Shown: positions 29,451 through 38,765, counted from the first letter of the stretch. The stretch is 64,000 nucleotides of DNA from Pseudomonas baltica (GCF_014235765.1 NZ_JACMYH010000003.1:1-64000), one strand, 5' to 3'. Made by a program: numbers and translations. Notes: generated from the sequence alone by a model not told the origin.

Positions 29451-30086
29451 TTACTTGGCGGCACGTTCCTTGGCAATCAGCTGGTCGGCCACGTTCAGGG
29501 TCTGCTCGGGCCCGCCGGCGGTGCCCAGGTCGAAGCGGTACTTGCCGTTGACGATCATGGTCGGCACGCCGGAGATTTCATACTTCTTGGCCAGCTCCTT
29601 GGCCTTGGCGATCTGGCCCTTGATGGCGAAAGAGTTGAAGGTCTGCAGGAATTTTTCCTTGTCCACGCCCTGGGTGGCGACGAATTCGGCCATGTCCTCG
29701 GGTTTGATCAGCGGCTTGTGTTCCTTCTGGATGGCATTGAACACGGCGTTGTGGACCTTGTGCTCCACACCCATGGCTTCCAGGGTCAGGAACAGCTGGC
29801 CATGGGCATCCCACGGGCCGCCGAACATGGCTGGAATACGGACGAAATTGACGTCGGCCGGGAGCTTCTCGACCCAAGGGTTAATGGTCGGCTCGAACGC
29901 GTAGCAATGCGGGCAGCCGTACCAGAACATCTCGACGACTTCGATCTTGCCGGGCTCGGCGACGGCTACCGGGCTGTTCAGTTGAACGTAGGTCTTGCCG
30001 GCTTCCAGCGGCACATCCGCCGCCTGGGCGGTCACGCCCATGGCACTGGCGACAACGAGGAAGGCGCCGAAAATCAGATTACGCAT
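29451..30086 (-). CDS. dsbA: Thiol:disulfide interchange protein DsbA
   Basis: A 211-residue periplasmic oxidoreductase with a signal peptide (IFGAFLVVASAMGVTAQA). The active site is CPHC in EMFWYGCPHCYAFEP, and the cis-Pro loop is ISGVPTMIVNG near the C-terminus; the alpha-helical insertion lies between. It introduces disulfides into exported proteins, relevant to the two-Cys DUF2388 and Ivy here. Start at 30086 has GGAG 7 bases upstream. Follows the cytochrome c4 gene on the same strand, the usual Pseudomonas arrangement. Confidence 0.95.
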   Translation of the reverse strand: MRNLIFGAFLVVASAMGVTAQAADVPLEAGKTYVQLNSPVAVAEPGKIEVVEMFWYGCPHCYAFEPTINPWVEKLPADVNFVRIPAMFGGPWDAHGQLFLTLEAMGVEHKVHNAVFNAIQKEHKPLIKPEDMAEFVATQGVDKEKFLQTFNSFAIKGQIAKAKELAKKYEISGVPTMIVNGKYRFDLGTAGGPEQTLNVADQLIAKERAAK

Positions 30087-30298
30087 GCGTGACTCCTGAG
30101 CAGTTTCATACAAGGGACGGATCGGTGCCAGCACCGGACCTGCCTGATCGAGGTGGCTAGTGTAACGGCAGTGATGTCAAAAAAGGGTGGACGAGGAGGG
30201 CCTTTGCGCTATTTTCATGGCCCAATAGATGTAACCAGGCGTAAGACGGCCGCGAAGGTCTGGCGCCTGGCCTGCACCTGGCCCATGCCCGATCGTTT

Positions 30299-30904
30299 TC
30301 AGCGCAGTGCCTGAATATGAGTGGCCAGGGCTGCAATGTCGTCATCGCTGAGCCTGCCTGCAATGTCGTGCATGATCGCAGCGGCATCGCCCTCTTGGCG
30401 AAAAGCGGTCAGCCGCTTGATCAGGTACGGTGCATGCTGACCCCGCAGCTGTGGAAAGCCGGCCAGTGCGGTACCGGCACCCCCGGGAGCGTGGCAGCCG
30501 CTGCAGGCAGGTACACCCAGCGCCGGATCGCCACTGCGGTAGAGGTCCTGCCCACGCTGCGCCAAGACGGCTGCGGCTTCCGTGGGGGCGGGCGTCTGCT
30601 CGGCGTACCAGGCGGCGATGTCGAGCAGATCCTGGTCGCTCAGCTCAGCCAGCGTACCGGCCATTTCCGGGACCACGCGACGGTTTTCGCGGATGTCCAG
30701 CAACTGCTCGTTCAGGTAGCGCTCGCCCTGGCCGGCCAGCTTCGGAAAGATCGGCACCAGGCTGTTGCCGTTCGGGCCGTGGCACGCGGCGCACAGTGTC
30801 GTCAGTGGCTGCCCTCGGGCGCTGTCGCCCGTCGTGCCGGCAGCACTTGCCGCGCTGCTGGCCAGCAGCGCGCAGAGCAGGCCCATCACACGCATTGCGC
30901 TCAT
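30299..30904 (-). CDS. Diheme cytochrome c4
   Basis: About 201 residues: a signal peptide (GLLCALLASSAASA) then two cytochrome c domains with heme motifs CAACH and CSGCH and Met axial ligands expected in PEMAG and IMHDIAG. The duplicated KLAGQGERYLNEQL / QLRGQHAPYLIKRL segments are typical of cytochrome c4, which delivers electrons to terminal oxidases such as cbb3. The start is uncertain: ATG at 30904 or 30895, or TTG at 30916, none with a strong site. Other pseudomonads have two cytochrome genes at this place; only one is here. Confidence 0.85.
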   Translation of the reverse strand: MSAMRVMGLLCALLASSAASAAGTTGDSARGQPLTTLCAACHGPNGNSLVPIFPKLAGQGERYLNEQLLDIRENRRVVPEMAGTLAELSDQDLLDIAAWYAEQTPAPTEAAAVLAQRGQDLYRSGDPALGVPACSGCHAPGGAGTALAGFPQLRGQHAPYLIKRLTAFRQEGDAAAIMHDIAGRLSDDDIAALATHIQALR

Positions 30905-31082
30905 CGACTGATCCAACCAAGGTGAAGTTCTCGACCTGCCGCACCGTACGGCCGGCCTGGGCGCATTATGCCCGCACGCAGGCCATTGCCGGCAAAATCA
31001 CCCACATATTGTCCAGCCCTATATACTTCGCTGCATCGTTCTTGCGGCTGCTGCATCGGGCCCTGCCTCTACCGGAAATCAC

Positions 31083-31721
31083 ATGCAACTCAAAAACCCC
31101 ATCCTGGGCCTGTGCCAACAGGCTACCTTTTCGCTCAGCGCCGCCAAGGTCGAGCAGTGCCCCGATGACGAAGGGTTCGAGGTCGCGTTCGCTGGCCGTT
31201 CCAATGCCGGCAAGTCCAGCGCCTTGAACACCCTGACCCACGCCAGCCTGGCACGGACCTCGAAAACCCCAGGGCGCACGCAGCTGCTCAACTTCTTCAA
31301 TCTGGACGAGGAGCGGCGCCTGGTCGACTTGCCCGGCTACGGCTACGCCAAGGTTCCGATCCCGCTCAAGCTGCACTGGCAGCGCCACCTGGAAGCGTAT
31401 CTGGGCAGTCGTGAAAGCCTCAAGGGGCTGATTCTGATGATGGACATCCGCCATCCGATGACCGACTTCGACCTGTTGATGCTCGACTGGTCGGTGGCCA
31501 GCCACATGCCCATGCACATTCTGCTGACCAAGGCCGACAAACTGACCTACGGCGCAGCCAAGAACACCTTGCTCAAGGTCCAGGCCGAGATTCACAAGGG
31601 GTGGGGCGACGCGGTCAGCATCCAGCTGTTCTCCGCGCCCAAGCGCCTTGGCCTGGAAGATGCCTACACGGTGCTGGCACGCTGGATGGAGCTGCCGGAC
31701 AAGAACACGGCAGAGGCCTGA
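31083..31721 (+). CDS. engB: Ribosome biogenesis GTPase EngB (YihA/YsxC)
   Basis: A 212-residue small GTPase. G1 is GRSNAGKSS near residues 37-45, G2 lies near KTPGRTQ, G3 is DLPGYGYA, and G4 is [11 protein letters not shown]. It helps assemble the 50S subunit. The divergent neighbour is cytochrome c4 and the next gene beyond the ErsA sRNA is polA, which is the conserved order in Pseudomonas. The ATG start follows an unremarkable site (GGAAATCAC), so translation initiation is probably modest. Confidence 0.95.
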   Translation: MQLKNPILGLCQQATFSLSAAKVEQCPDDEGFEVAFAGRSNAGKSSALNTLTHASLARTSKTPGRTQLLNFFNLDEERRLVDLPGYGYAKVPIPLKLHWQRHLEAYLGSRESLKGLILMMDIRHPMTDFDLLMLDWSVASHMPMHILLTKADKLTYGAAKNTLLKVQAEIHKGWGDAVSIQLFSAPKRLGLEDAYTVLARWMELPDKNTAEA

Positions 31722-31745
31722 GCCTGCCGTGAAGAAAATTCGGGC

Positions 31746-31872
31746 AAAAAAAACCCCGGACTTCGTATGGGGAGGGGGAAGTCTGGGGCTCAAGGTCCGA
31801 ACCGCTGAGGGTCCGGATATCTGCCAACACTTAACACAACATAGGAGCATCGAAAGGCTTCACTAGCCAATC
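31746..31872 (-). ncRNA. ersA: Small RNA ErsA (Spot42-like locus)
   Basis: On the minus strand, a GC-rich terminator (CCCCAGACTTC / GAAGTCCGGGG with a C-rich CCCCTCCCC loop) ends in a run of eight T at 31746-31753. A sigma22-type promoter lies about 125 bases upstream (31879-31905), giving a transcript of about 127 nt. ErsA of P. aeruginosa is about 132 nt, lies between engB and polA, is AlgU-dependent and uses a C-rich stretch to bind mRNAs such as algC and oprD. Position, size, terminator and promoter all agree. The 5' end is estimated, not mapped. Confidence 0.85.
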
Positions 31873-31878
31873 CCAATG

Positions 31879-31905
31879 TCTGACTGGGAGAGGCCGGGGG
31901 AGTTC
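31879..31905 (-). promoter_or_regulatory. AlgU (sigma22) type promoter for ErsA
   Basis: On the minus strand: GAACTC, a 16-base spacer, then TCAGA, close to the AlgU consensus GAACTT-N16/17-TCtgA. It ends about 7 bases before the estimated ErsA start. This links the sRNA to envelope stress, the same regulon logic as AlgB/KinB nearby. Confidence 0.75.
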
Positions 31906-31979
31906 CTTGGCAGATGCAAACTATTTGCACTAAGTCGTTGGTTTCATGTGGGGTTCAGGTTTGTCATCTGGCCTGGATT

Positions 31980-32257
31980 CGGCGTGTGCCCCTTCGCGGC
32001 CGCTGACCGCTCCTACAGAGAGCATGAGCATCCGTAGGCATGGTCGGCGACCGCGAAGCAGCAACACCGCGCCGAATCAGCGCGCAAAAGCCCGTAGGAG
32101 CGGTCAGCGGCCGCGAAGCAGCAACACCGCGCCGAACCAGTGCGCAAAAGCCCGTAGGAGCGGTCAGCGACCGCGAAGCAGCAACACCGCGTCGAAGCAG
32201 TGCGCGGAAGCCCGTAGGAGCGGTCAGCGGCCGCGAAGCCGTCAACCCGGCTTCGAA
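31980..32257. repeat. 60-bp tandem array of REP-like units next to polA
   Basis: Units with an exact 60-bp period are visible from about 32030 to 32250 (four, the first and last diverged). Each has a palindromic core (CGTAGGAGCGGTCAGCGGCC and CGAAGC) and a tail GCCGAAnCAGnGCGC. An inverted partial copy begins near 31990 (CGCGGCCGCTGACCGCTCC). The last unit runs into the polA stop codon. No gene or CRISPR features are present; spacers are not unique. Confidence 0.85.
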
Positions 32258-35023
32258 TCAGTGCGCCTCGTCCCAGTTGGAACCCACGCCGACTTCCACC
32301 AGCAAGGGCACGTCGAGTTGCGCGGCGCCGCTCATGTACGGGCGGATCTGGGTGCCGATCTGCTCGACCAGGTCCTCGCGCACTTCCAGCACCAATTCAT
32401 CGTGCACTTGCAGGATGACGCGTGCGTCCAGCCCGCTTTCGGCCAGCCAGTTGTCCACCGCAACCATGGCGCGTTTGATGATATCGGCAGCCGTACCCTG
32501 CATCGGCGCGTTGATCGCGGTGCGTTCGGCCCCGCGGCGCAGGGCGGGGTTCTTGGCGTTGATGTCCGGCACGTAGAGGCGACGCCCGAACAGGGTTTCG
32601 ACGAAGCCCTGTTCGGCGGCCTGGGCGCGGGTGCGCTCCATGTACTCGAGCACGCCCGGATACTGCGCGAAATAGCGGTCGATATAGGCCTGCGACTGCT
32701 TGCGGTCGACGCCGATCTGCTTGGCCAGGCCGAACGCGCTCATGCCGTAGATCAAGCCGAAGTTGATCGCCTTGGCACTGCGCCGCTGGTCGGTGGTGAC
32801 CTGCGCCAGGTCTACCCCGAACACTTCCGCAGCCGTGGCCCGGTGCACGTCCAGATCGTTCTGGAAGGCATGCAGCAAGCCTTCGTCCTTGGCCAGGTGG
32901 GCCATGATGCGCAGCTCGATCTGCGAGTAGTCGGCCGCCAGCAGGCGATACCCGGGCGCCGCGATGAAAGCCTGACGGATGCGCCGACCCTCGGCGGTGC
33001 GGATGGGGATGTTCTGCAGGTTCGGGTCACTGGAAGACAGGCGTCCAGTGGCGGCGACCGCTTGATGGTAGGACGTGTGGATGCGCCCGGTGCGCGGGTT
33101 GATCTGCTCGGGCAGGCGGTCGGTGTAGGTGCTCTTGAGCTTGCTCATGGAACGGTACTGCATGAGCACCTTGGGCAACGGATAGTCCTGCTCGGCCAGT
33201 TCGGCGAGCACCGCTTCTGCCGTGGAGGCTTGGCCCTTGGCTGTCTTGGAGATGATCGGCAAGCCGAGTTTCTCGTAGAGAATCACCCCCAATTGCTTGG
33301 GTGATCCCAGGTTGAACTCCTCGCCGGCGATCTCGAACGCTTCGCGCTCCAGGGCAACCATCTTTTCACCCAGTTCCACGCTCTGGATACCCAGCAGCTT
33401 GGCATCGACCAGCGCGCCCTGGCGCTCGATCCGTGCCAGCACCGGCACCAGCGGCATTTCGATGTCCTGCAGCACGGGCAGCAAGCTGGGCACTGCATCC
33501 AGCTTGGCCTGGAACAGTTGATGCAGGCGCAGGGTGATGTCGGCGTCTTCGGCGGCGTAGGGGCCGGCCTGTTCCAGCGCGATCTGGTCGAAGGTCAGCT
33601 GCTTGGCGCCCTTGCCGGCGATGTCGGCGAACTTGATGGTGGTGTGGTTCAGGTACTTGAAGGCGAGGCTGTCCATGTCGTGCCGAGTGGCGGTGGAGTC
33701 GAGCACGTAGGATTCGAGCATGGTGTCGAAGGCCACGCCCTGCACGTCTATGCCGTTGTCCTGGACGCCACCGATGGCACAGTTGGCGAGGATATTGATG
33801 TCGTACTTGGCGTGCTGGCCGACCTTGAGCTTGCGCGGATCCTCGAGCAGCGGCTTGAGCGCCAGCAGCACGGTATCGCGGTCGAGCTGTTCGGGCACGC
33901 CCATGTAGGAGTGCGTGAGCGGAATGTAGGCGGCTTCGTGGGGTTCGACCGCGAAGGAGATGCCTACCAGCTGCGCGCGCTGGGCATCCAGGCCGGTGGT
34001 CTCGGTGTCGAAGGCGAACAGGCTGGCCTGTTCGAGCTTCTGCAGCCAGACATCGAAGCGAGCCTGGTCGAGAATCGTTTCGTAGCGTACTTCGATGGCC
34101 GCGACCGGCTCCTGCGCCGGAGCCAGCTCTTCGCCGGCGCGCCGGGCTTCACGCTCGACGTCTTCGATCCAGCTGCGGAACTCCAGCTCGCTGTAGATGG
34201 CAAGCAGTGCATCGCGATCCGGCTCGCTGCACATCAGTTGGTCGACTTTCACGTCCAGCGGTACGTCGATCTTGATGGTGGCCAGTTCATACGAAAGGAA
34301 AGCCATTGCCCGGTGTTCTTCCAGCTTGGCGGGCAGCGCCTTGGCGCCGCGAATGGCCAGGGCCGGGACCTTGTCGAGGCTCTCGTAGAGTTCCTTGAGG
34401 CCGCCGCCGATGCCGGTCAGCAGGCCCTGAGCGGTTTTTTCCCCCACGCCCGGCACGCCGGGGATGTTGTCGACCTTGTCACCCATCAGGGCCAGGAAGT
34501 CGATGATGTGCTCGGGACCGACGCCGAACTTCTCCTTGACGCCGGCGATGTCCAGCACGCTGCCGGTCATGGTGTTGACCAGGGTGATGTGGCCGTCGAC
34601 CAGTTGCGCCATGTCCTTGTCACCCGTGGAAATGACCACCGGGCGATCGGCTGCCGCGCTGCTGCGGGCCAGGGTGCCGATGACGTCGTCAGCCTCGACG
34701 TTATCCACGCACAGCAATGGATAGCCCAGGGCCCGGACGCAGGCGTGCAGTGGCTCGACCTGTACCCGCAGGTCGTCGGGCATGCTCGGACGGTTGGCCT
34801 TGTAGTCGCCGTAGAGGGCATCGCGGAACGTCCCGCCCTTGGCGTCGAAGACCACCGCGAACGGGCTGTCCGGATACTGCCGACGCAGGCTCTTGAGCAT
34901 GTTCAGCACGCCCTTCACCGCACCCGTGGGCATGCCCTTGGAGGTGGCCAGCGGCGGCAGTGCGTGGAACGCCCGGTACAGATAGGAAGAACCGTCCACC
35001 AGGACGAGAGGAGCTTTGCTCAT
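32258..35023 (-). CDS. polA: DNA polymerase I
   Basis: A 921-residue enzyme with all three parts: N-terminal 5'-3' exonuclease/flap domain ([45 protein letters not shown]), a 3'-5' exonuclease ([32 protein letters not shown]) and a family A polymerase ([54 protein letters not shown]). It fills gaps in repair and removes Okazaki primers. The start at 35023 is chosen over a TTG at 35035; both have weak sites. The stop lies in the last unit of the tandem array. Confidence 0.96.
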   Translation of the reverse strand: MSKAPLVLVDGSSYLYRAFHALPPLATSKGMPTGAVKGVLNMLKSLRRQYPDSPFAVVFDAKGGTFRDALYGDYKANRPSMPDDLRVQVEPLHACVRALGYPLLCVDNVEADDVIGTLARSSAAADRPVVISTGDKDMAQLVDGHITLVNTMTGSVLDIAGVKEKFGVGPEHIIDFLALMGDKVDNIPGVPGVGEKTAQGLLTGIGGGLKELYESLDKVPALAIRGAKALPAKLEEHRAMAFLSYELATIKIDVPLDVKVDQLMCSEPDRDALLAIYSELEFRSWIEDVEREARRAGEELAPAQEPVAAIEVRYETILDQARFDVWLQKLEQASLFAFDTETTGLDAQRAQLVGISFAVEPHEAAYIPLTHSYMGVPEQLDRDTVLLALKPLLEDPRKLKVGQHAKYDINILANCAIGGVQDNGIDVQGVAFDTMLESYVLDSTATRHDMDSLAFKYLNHTTIKFADIAGKGAKQLTFDQIALEQAGPYAAEDADITLRLHQLFQAKLDAVPSLLPVLQDIEMPLVPVLARIERQGALVDAKLLGIQSVELGEKMVALEREAFEIAGEEFNLGSPKQLGVILYEKLGLPIISKTAKGQASTAEAVLAELAEQDYPLPKVLMQYRSMSKLKSTYTDRLPEQINPRTGRIHTSYHQAVAATGRLSSSDPNLQNIPIRTAEGRRIRQAFIAAPGYRLLAADYSQIELRIMAHLAKDEGLLHAFQNDLDVHRATAAEVFGVDLAQVTTDQRRSAKAINFGLIYGMSAFGLAKQIGVDRKQSQAYIDRYFAQYPGVLEYMERTRAQAAEQGFVETLFGRRLYVPDINAKNPALRRGAERTAINAPMQGTAADIIKRAMVAVDNWLAESGLDARVILQVHDELVLEVREDLVEQIGTQIRPYMSGAAQLDVPLLVEVGVGSNWDEAH

Positions 35024-35070
35024 GAGCAGAATCAACCTTTTCGGCGAGCCCGGCGTTAGAATGCCCGGAG

Positions 35071-35095
35071 CTGTGACAACGAGAACTGTGACAAC
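35071..35095. promoter_or_regulatory. Direct repeat in the polA / DUF2782 intergenic region
   Basis: CTGTGACAAC occurs twice with a 15-bp period (35071-35080, 35086-35095), just after a TAGAAT candidate -10 box at about 35056. It lies in the leader of the DUF2782 gene. Possibly a regulator-binding site or a simple duplication. Confidence 0.35.
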
Positions 35096-35112
35096 AAAAG
35101 GACAAGGTTATC

Positions 35113-35400
35113 ATGCGTAACGTAAAACACCTGTTGCTCGCGGCTCTGCTGCTGACCAGCCCGCTGATGACCCTGGCTGCGGACGACGCGCCTTCGGCCG
35201 ATCCGGACGTGACCATTCGCCAGGACGGCGACAAGACCATCCAGGAGTATCGCCAGAACGGCTTCCTGTATGCGATCAAGATCACTCCGAAGCACGGCAA
35301 GCCGTATTTCCTGGTGCGTGCCGATGGCACCGATGACAATTTCATCCGCTCCGACCAGCCGGACATGCTGATCCCGGCCTGGAAAATCTTCGAGTGGTGA
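35113..35400 (+). CDS. DUF2782 exported small protein
   Basis: A 95-residue protein with a signal peptide (HLLLAALLLTSPLMTLA) and the DUF2782 core: DVTIRQDGDKTIQEYRQNGFLYAIKITPKHGKPYFLVRAD, ending in PAWKIFEW. ATG at 35113 follows AAGG. This is a conserved companion between polA and thrB in Pseudomonas. Function unknown; the family is periplasmic and widespread in gammaproteobacteria. Confidence 0.85.
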   Translation: MRNVKHLLLAALLLTSPLMTLAADDAPSADPDVTIRQDGDKTIQEYRQNGFLYAIKITPKHGKPYFLVRADGTDDNFIRSDQPDMLIPAWKIFEW

Positions 35401-35423
35401 GGCTGTAACCTTCAATTCAACCG

Positions 35424-35444
35424 GGCGCCGCCCCTTGCGGCGCC
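35424..35444. other. GC hairpin ahead of thrB
   Basis: GGCGCCGC and GCGGCGCC form an 8-bp stem with a 5-nt loop between DUF2782 and thrB, ending about 20 bases before the thrB start. No T-run, so it may modulate read-through or thrB translation rather than terminate. Confidence 0.4.
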
Positions 35445-35464
35445 AGTATGGGCAAATCTACGAC

Positions 35465-36415
35465 ATGTCTGTGTTTACACCCTTGACCCGCGCCGAGCTC
35501 GAAACCTTTCTGGCCCCCTATGGCCTTGGCCGTCTGCGGGACTTCCAGGGAATTGCCGCCGGTACCGAGAACAGCAACTTCTTCATCAGCCTGGAGCAGG
35601 GTGAATACGTGCTGACGCTGGTCGAGCGCGGGCCGACCCAGGATTTGCCGTTCTTCATCGAACTGCTCGATGTACTGCACGACGCTCGGCTGTCGGTGCC
35701 CTATGCCTTGCGCACCACCGAGGGCGTGGCGCTGCGCACGCTTGCAGGCAAGCCGGCCCTGCTGCAGCCGCGCCTGGACGGTCGCCATGTGCAGGCGCCG
35801 AACAACCAGCACTGTGTGCAGGTGGGCGAGTTGCTGGGGCACATTCACACCGCCACCCTCGACGCACCGTTGGTACGCCGCACCGACCGTGGCCTGGACT
35901 GGATGCTGGAAGAGGGCGAGAAGCTGGTCGCCGACCTGGATACTGCAGCCGCGGCGTTGCTGCGTCCGGCCCTGGCCGAGATCCAGGCGCATCACGCACA
36001 GATTCTGGCACTGCCACAGGCCAACCTGCACGGCGACCTGTTCCGTGACAACGTGATGTTCGAGGGCACCCACCTGACGGGTGTGATCGACTTCTACAAC
36101 GCCTGCTCCGGGCCGATGCTGTATGACCTGGCGATTACCGTGAACGACTGGTGCTCGGATGAGCACGGTACCCTCGATGCGCCACGCGCGCGGGCATTGC
36201 TGGGTGCCTATGCAGCCCTGCGGCCATTCACTGCGGCAGAGGCACAGCTGTGGCCACTGATGTTGCGTGTGGCTTGCGTGCGGTTCTGGCTGTCGCGCCT
36301 GATCGCGGCGCAGTCGTTTGCCGGGATGGATGTGTTGATCCATGATCCCAAGGAGTTTCAGGACCGGTTGGCGCTGCGGCAGAAAGTTGGGGTGCCGTTG
36401 CCTTTTGCTTTTTAG
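35465..36415 (+). CDS. thrB: Homoserine kinase, APH-like (ThrB type II)
   Basis: A 316-residue kinase of the aminoglycoside phosphotransferase fold. The N-lobe has AAGTENSNFFISL, and the catalytic loop is LHGDLFRDNVMF followed by GVIDFYNACSGPMLYDLAI, providing the Asp residues for phosphate transfer and metal binding. This form, unlike the GHMP-type of E. coli, is typical of Pseudomonas. It phosphorylates L-homoserine for threonine synthesis. I took the start at 35465 (MSVFTPLTRAELE); the in-frame start 30 bases earlier gives an unlikely Arg-rich extension. Confidence 0.93.
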   Translation: MSVFTPLTRAELETFLAPYGLGRLRDFQGIAAGTENSNFFISLEQGEYVLTLVERGPTQDLPFFIELLDVLHDARLSVPYALRTTEGVALRTLAGKPALLQPRLDGRHVQAPNNQHCVQVGELLGHIHTATLDAPLVRRTDRGLDWMLEEGEKLVADLDTAAAALLRPALAEIQAHHAQILALPQANLHGDLFRDNVMFEGTHLTGVIDFYNACSGPMLYDLAITVNDWCSDEHGTLDAPRARALLGAYAALRPFTAAEAQLWPLMLRVACVRFWLSRLIAAQSFAGMDVLIHDPKEFQDRLALRQKVGVPLPFAF

Positions 36416-36433
36416 GGCTTGAGACCGTGGGGC

Positions 36434-36464
36434 GGCCTTCGCGGGCAGAGCCCGCTCCCACAGG
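36434..36464. repeat. REP element (P. putida type)
   Basis: CTTCGCGGGCAGAGCCCGCTC plus CCACAGG, in the space between the convergent ends of thrB and znuA. Such a site is typical for REPs. Confidence 0.88.
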
Positions 36465-36525
36465 AACCTGCGTCTAGCCTGAACCTTCTCTCACAGGGCA
36501 GGGGTTCAGGCATGTGGGAGGAGCT

Positions 36526-37446
36526 TCAGAGCTTTTCCAGGCAGCCGGCGAGGTTGTCGGCCAGATTGCCCAGCAGGGTTTCGTAGCCGGTTGCGGTGGC
36601 GTCTTCAAAGCCGCCCAGGGCGTCCAGCTCGGCCAGGGTCACCGGCAGCCCGGCAGTCAGGGTCTGCGCCAGCTTGGGGCGCATCGGCGGCTCGCTGAAC
36701 ACGCACGTCTTGCCCACTTCCTGCAGGCGCTGACGCATCGCGGCAACATGCTGTGCGCCGGGTTGTACTTCGGCGGCCACGGCGAATACACCCGCATGCT
36801 TGAGGCCGTAGGCCTCCTCGAAATAATCGAACGCCTCGTGGAAGACGAAGTAGGGCTTGCCCTGAATGCCAGCCACCCGAGCGGCCAGACGTGTGTCCAG
36901 GGCCTGCAGGCGTTGCGTGAAGGCGGTCAGGTTGGCCTGGTAGCGCGGCGCATTGGCAGGGTCGGCAGCGGACAGGTCGGCGGCCATGCGCGTGGCGATC
37001 ACCCGGGCATTGACCGTCGAGAGCCACAGGTGGGCGTCCAGGGTGCCCGGGCGGTGGTCGTGATCGTGGTCCGATGCTTGCTCGTCATGGCCGTGGCTGT
37101 CTTCGGCGAAATGCCGCAGGTGCATGCCCGGCAGCGTCTGGATCGAGACCGTCGGCTTCTGCCGAGTCTGCAGCACGCGCGGCAGAAAACCTTCCATGTC
37201 CGGGCCGATCCAGTACAGCAGATCGGCGTCGGCCACCCGCCGCACGTCCGATGGCCGCAGGGCGTAATGGTGCGGCGAGGCACCGGGCGGCAGCAGCACT
37301 TCGGGCTGGCCGACACCGTCCTGCACGGCGGCCGCAATCAGCTGCACCGGCTTGATGCTGGTCAATACCCGCACTTGCGCCTGTGCCGGCAGGGCGGTCA
37401 GGCACGCGGCGAGCAAACCGATGGAAAGAGCAAAAATACGAACCAC
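36526..37446 (-). CDS. znuA: Zinc ABC transporter, periplasmic binding protein ZnuA
   Basis: About 306 residues with a signal peptide (IFALSIGLLAACLTALPAQA). It has the cluster A-I metal-binding pattern: LLPPGASPHHYALRPSD, a His/Asp-rich flexible loop (HGHDEQASDHDHDH), DAHLWLST, YFVFHEAFDYFEEAYGL and CVFSEPPMRPKL. The loop is typical of zinc-specific members. Best start is GTG at 37446 with GAGAG 8 bases upstream; GTG at 37455 is an alternative. Divergent from zur, sharing a dyad that resembles a Zur box. Confidence 0.93.
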   Translation of the reverse strand: MVRIFALSIGLLAACLTALPAQAQVRVLTSIKPVQLIAAAVQDGVGQPEVLLPPGASPHHYALRPSDVRRVADADLLYWIGPDMEGFLPRVLQTRQKPTVSIQTLPGMHLRHFAEDSHGHDEQASDHDHDHRPGTLDAHLWLSTVNARVIATRMAADLSAADPANAPRYQANLTAFTQRLQALDTRLAARVAGIQGKPYFVFHEAFDYFEEAYGLKHAGVFAVAAEVQPGAQHVAAMRQRLQEVGKTCVFSEPPMRPKLAQTLTAGLPVTLAELDALGGFEDATATGYETLLGNLADNLAGCLEKL

Positions 37447-37472
37447 AATGAACACTCTCGGGGGCAAGAACA

Positions 37473-37489
37473 GGTAACATAATAACGTC
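37473..37489. promoter_or_regulatory. Zur-box-like dyad between znuA and zur
   Basis: GGTAACATAATAACGTC on the plus strand; its core reads GTTATTATGTTAC on the other strand and matches the gammaproteobacterial Zur site (GTTATAATATAAC) with few changes. It lies 24 bases before zur and 27 before znuA, so one site can control both. Confidence 0.65.
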
Positions 37490-37512
37490 TCTATCAGAAT
37501 TCGTCGCCGCTC

Positions 37513-37995
37513 ATGTCCAAAACACCGCTGGCCAGCCGTCCCCACGACCACTCACATTGCGTGCACCACGCGCTGAGCGAAGCCGATGCCTTGTGCCTGA
37601 AACAGGGCTTGCGCCTGACCGCCTTGCGTCGTCGCGTGTTGGAACTGGTCTGGCAAAGCCACAAGCCACTGGGTGCCTACGACATCCTCGCCGTGCTCAG
37701 CGAACAGGACGGCCGCCGCGCGGCGCCCCCCACGGTCTACCGCGCCCTGGATTTTCTGCTCGACAACAACCTGGTGCACCGCATTGCCTCGCTCAACGCC
37801 TTCATTGGCTGCAACCATCCCGAGCATGCGCATCAGGGCCAGTTCCTGATCTGCCGCGCCTGCCACGTGGCCGTGGAGCTGGAGCACAAGACCATCAGCG
37901 ACGCCATCGTCGAAAGCGCCCTGGGTGTCGGCTTCGTCGTCGAGGGGCAAACCGTGGAAGTGGTCGGCCTGTGCGCGGCCTGTCAGGGGGCGTGA
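37513..37995 (+). CDS. zur: Zinc uptake regulator Zur (Fur family)
   Basis: A 160-residue Fur-type repressor. N-terminal winged helix ([48 protein letters not shown]) and a C-terminal dimerisation/metal domain with paired CRAC and CAAC cysteines (structural zinc) and [15 protein letters not shown]. It begins with an unusual His-rich segment ([11 protein letters not shown]). It represses znuA and zur-znuC-znuB when zinc is plentiful. Its TGA overlaps the znuC ATG (TGATG). Confidence 0.94.
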   Translation: MSKTPLASRPHDHSHCVHHALSEADALCLKQGLRLTALRRRVLELVWQSHKPLGAYDILAVLSEQDGRRAAPPTVYRALDFLLDNNLVHRIASLNAFIGCNHPEHAHQGQFLICRACHVAVELEHKTISDAIVESALGVGFVVEGQTVEVVGLCAACQGA

Positions 37996-38765
37996 TGAGC
38001 GAAGCCTTGATCCGCCTGGACCAGGTCACGGTGGCATTCGCCGGCCAGCGGGTGCTCGATGACATCCACTTGTGCGTGCAGCCCGGCGAAATCGTGACGC
38101 TGATCGGCCCCAATGGCGCCGGCAAGACCACCCTAGTGCGTGCCGTGCTCGGGTTGCTCAAGCCCGATTCGGGCAGCGTGTGGCGCAAGCCGCGACTGCG
38201 CATCGGCTACATGCCGCAGAAGCTGCACGTGGATCCGACCCTGCCGCTGTCGGTCCTGCGCTTTTTGCGCCTGGTGCCGGGTGTGGACCGTGCCCGCGCT
38301 CTGGCGGCGCTGGAAGAAGTAGGCGCCGCGCAGACCATCGACAGCCCGATCCAGACGGTGTCCGGCGGTGAGATGCAGCGGGTGCTGCTGGCCCGGGCAC
38401 TGTTGCGCGAGCCGGAACTGCTGGTGCTCGACGAGCCGGTGCAAGGCGTCGACGTGGCCGGCCAGGCCGAACTGTATGCCCTGATCACGCGCCTGCGCGA
38501 ACGCCACGGCTGCGGTGTGCTGATGGTTTCCCACGACTTGCACCTGGTCATGAGCACCACCGACCAGGTGGTCTGCCTGAACCGGCATGTCTGCTGCTCC
38601 GGGCACCCTGCGCAGGTCAGCGGTGATCCGGCGTTCGTCGAGCTGTTCGGCAGCCACGCTCCCAGCCTGGCCATCTATCACCACCATCACGACCATGCCC
38701 ATGACCTGCACGGCAGCGTGGTCAGTGACACTCATGTACACGGAGACAGCTGCAAGCATGGCTGA
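37995..38765 (+). CDS. znuC: Zinc ABC transporter ATP-binding protein ZnuC
   Basis: A 256-residue ABC ATPase. Walker [10 protein letters not shown], signature [15 protein letters not shown], Walker [13 protein letters not shown], and H-loop [10 protein letters not shown]. The C-terminal 30 residues are extremely His/Asp-rich ([23 protein letters not shown]), a likely zinc-binding tail. ATG at 37995 overlaps the zur stop; the longer open frame upstream is zur in another frame. It powers ZnuB. Confidence 0.94.
   Translation: MSEALIRLDQVTVAFAGQRVLDDIHLCVQPGEIVTLIGPNGAGKTTLVRAVLGLLKPDSGSVWRKPRLRIGYMPQKLHVDPTLPLSVLRFLRLVPGVDRARALAALEEVGAAQTIDSPIQTVSGGEMQRVLLARALLREPELLVLDEPVQGVDVAGQAELYALITRLRERHGCGVLMVSHDLHLVMSTTDQVVCLNRHVCCSGHPAQVSGDPAFVELFGSHAPSLAIYHHHHDHAHDLHGSVVSDTHVHGDSCKHG

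Noticed and set aside
27751..29904. A 717-residue plus-strand open frame opposite dgcH and dsbA
   Set aside because: Antisense to two clear genes and of Gln/Arg/Leu-rich composition typical for shadows.
31980..32257. Possible CRISPR array
   Set aside because: Period is 60 bp, but the whole unit is repeated, with no unique spacers, and the core is a REP-like palindrome; no cas genes are near.
31946..33304. A 452-residue plus-strand open frame through the tandem array and polA 3' end
   Set aside because: The repeated SNTAPNQ-type segments only reflect the 60-bp DNA repeat (a multiple of 3) and the rest is antisense polA.
37557..37994. N-terminal extension of ZnuC in the long open frame
   Set aside because: That part is zur in another frame; the ZnuC family start is at 37995.
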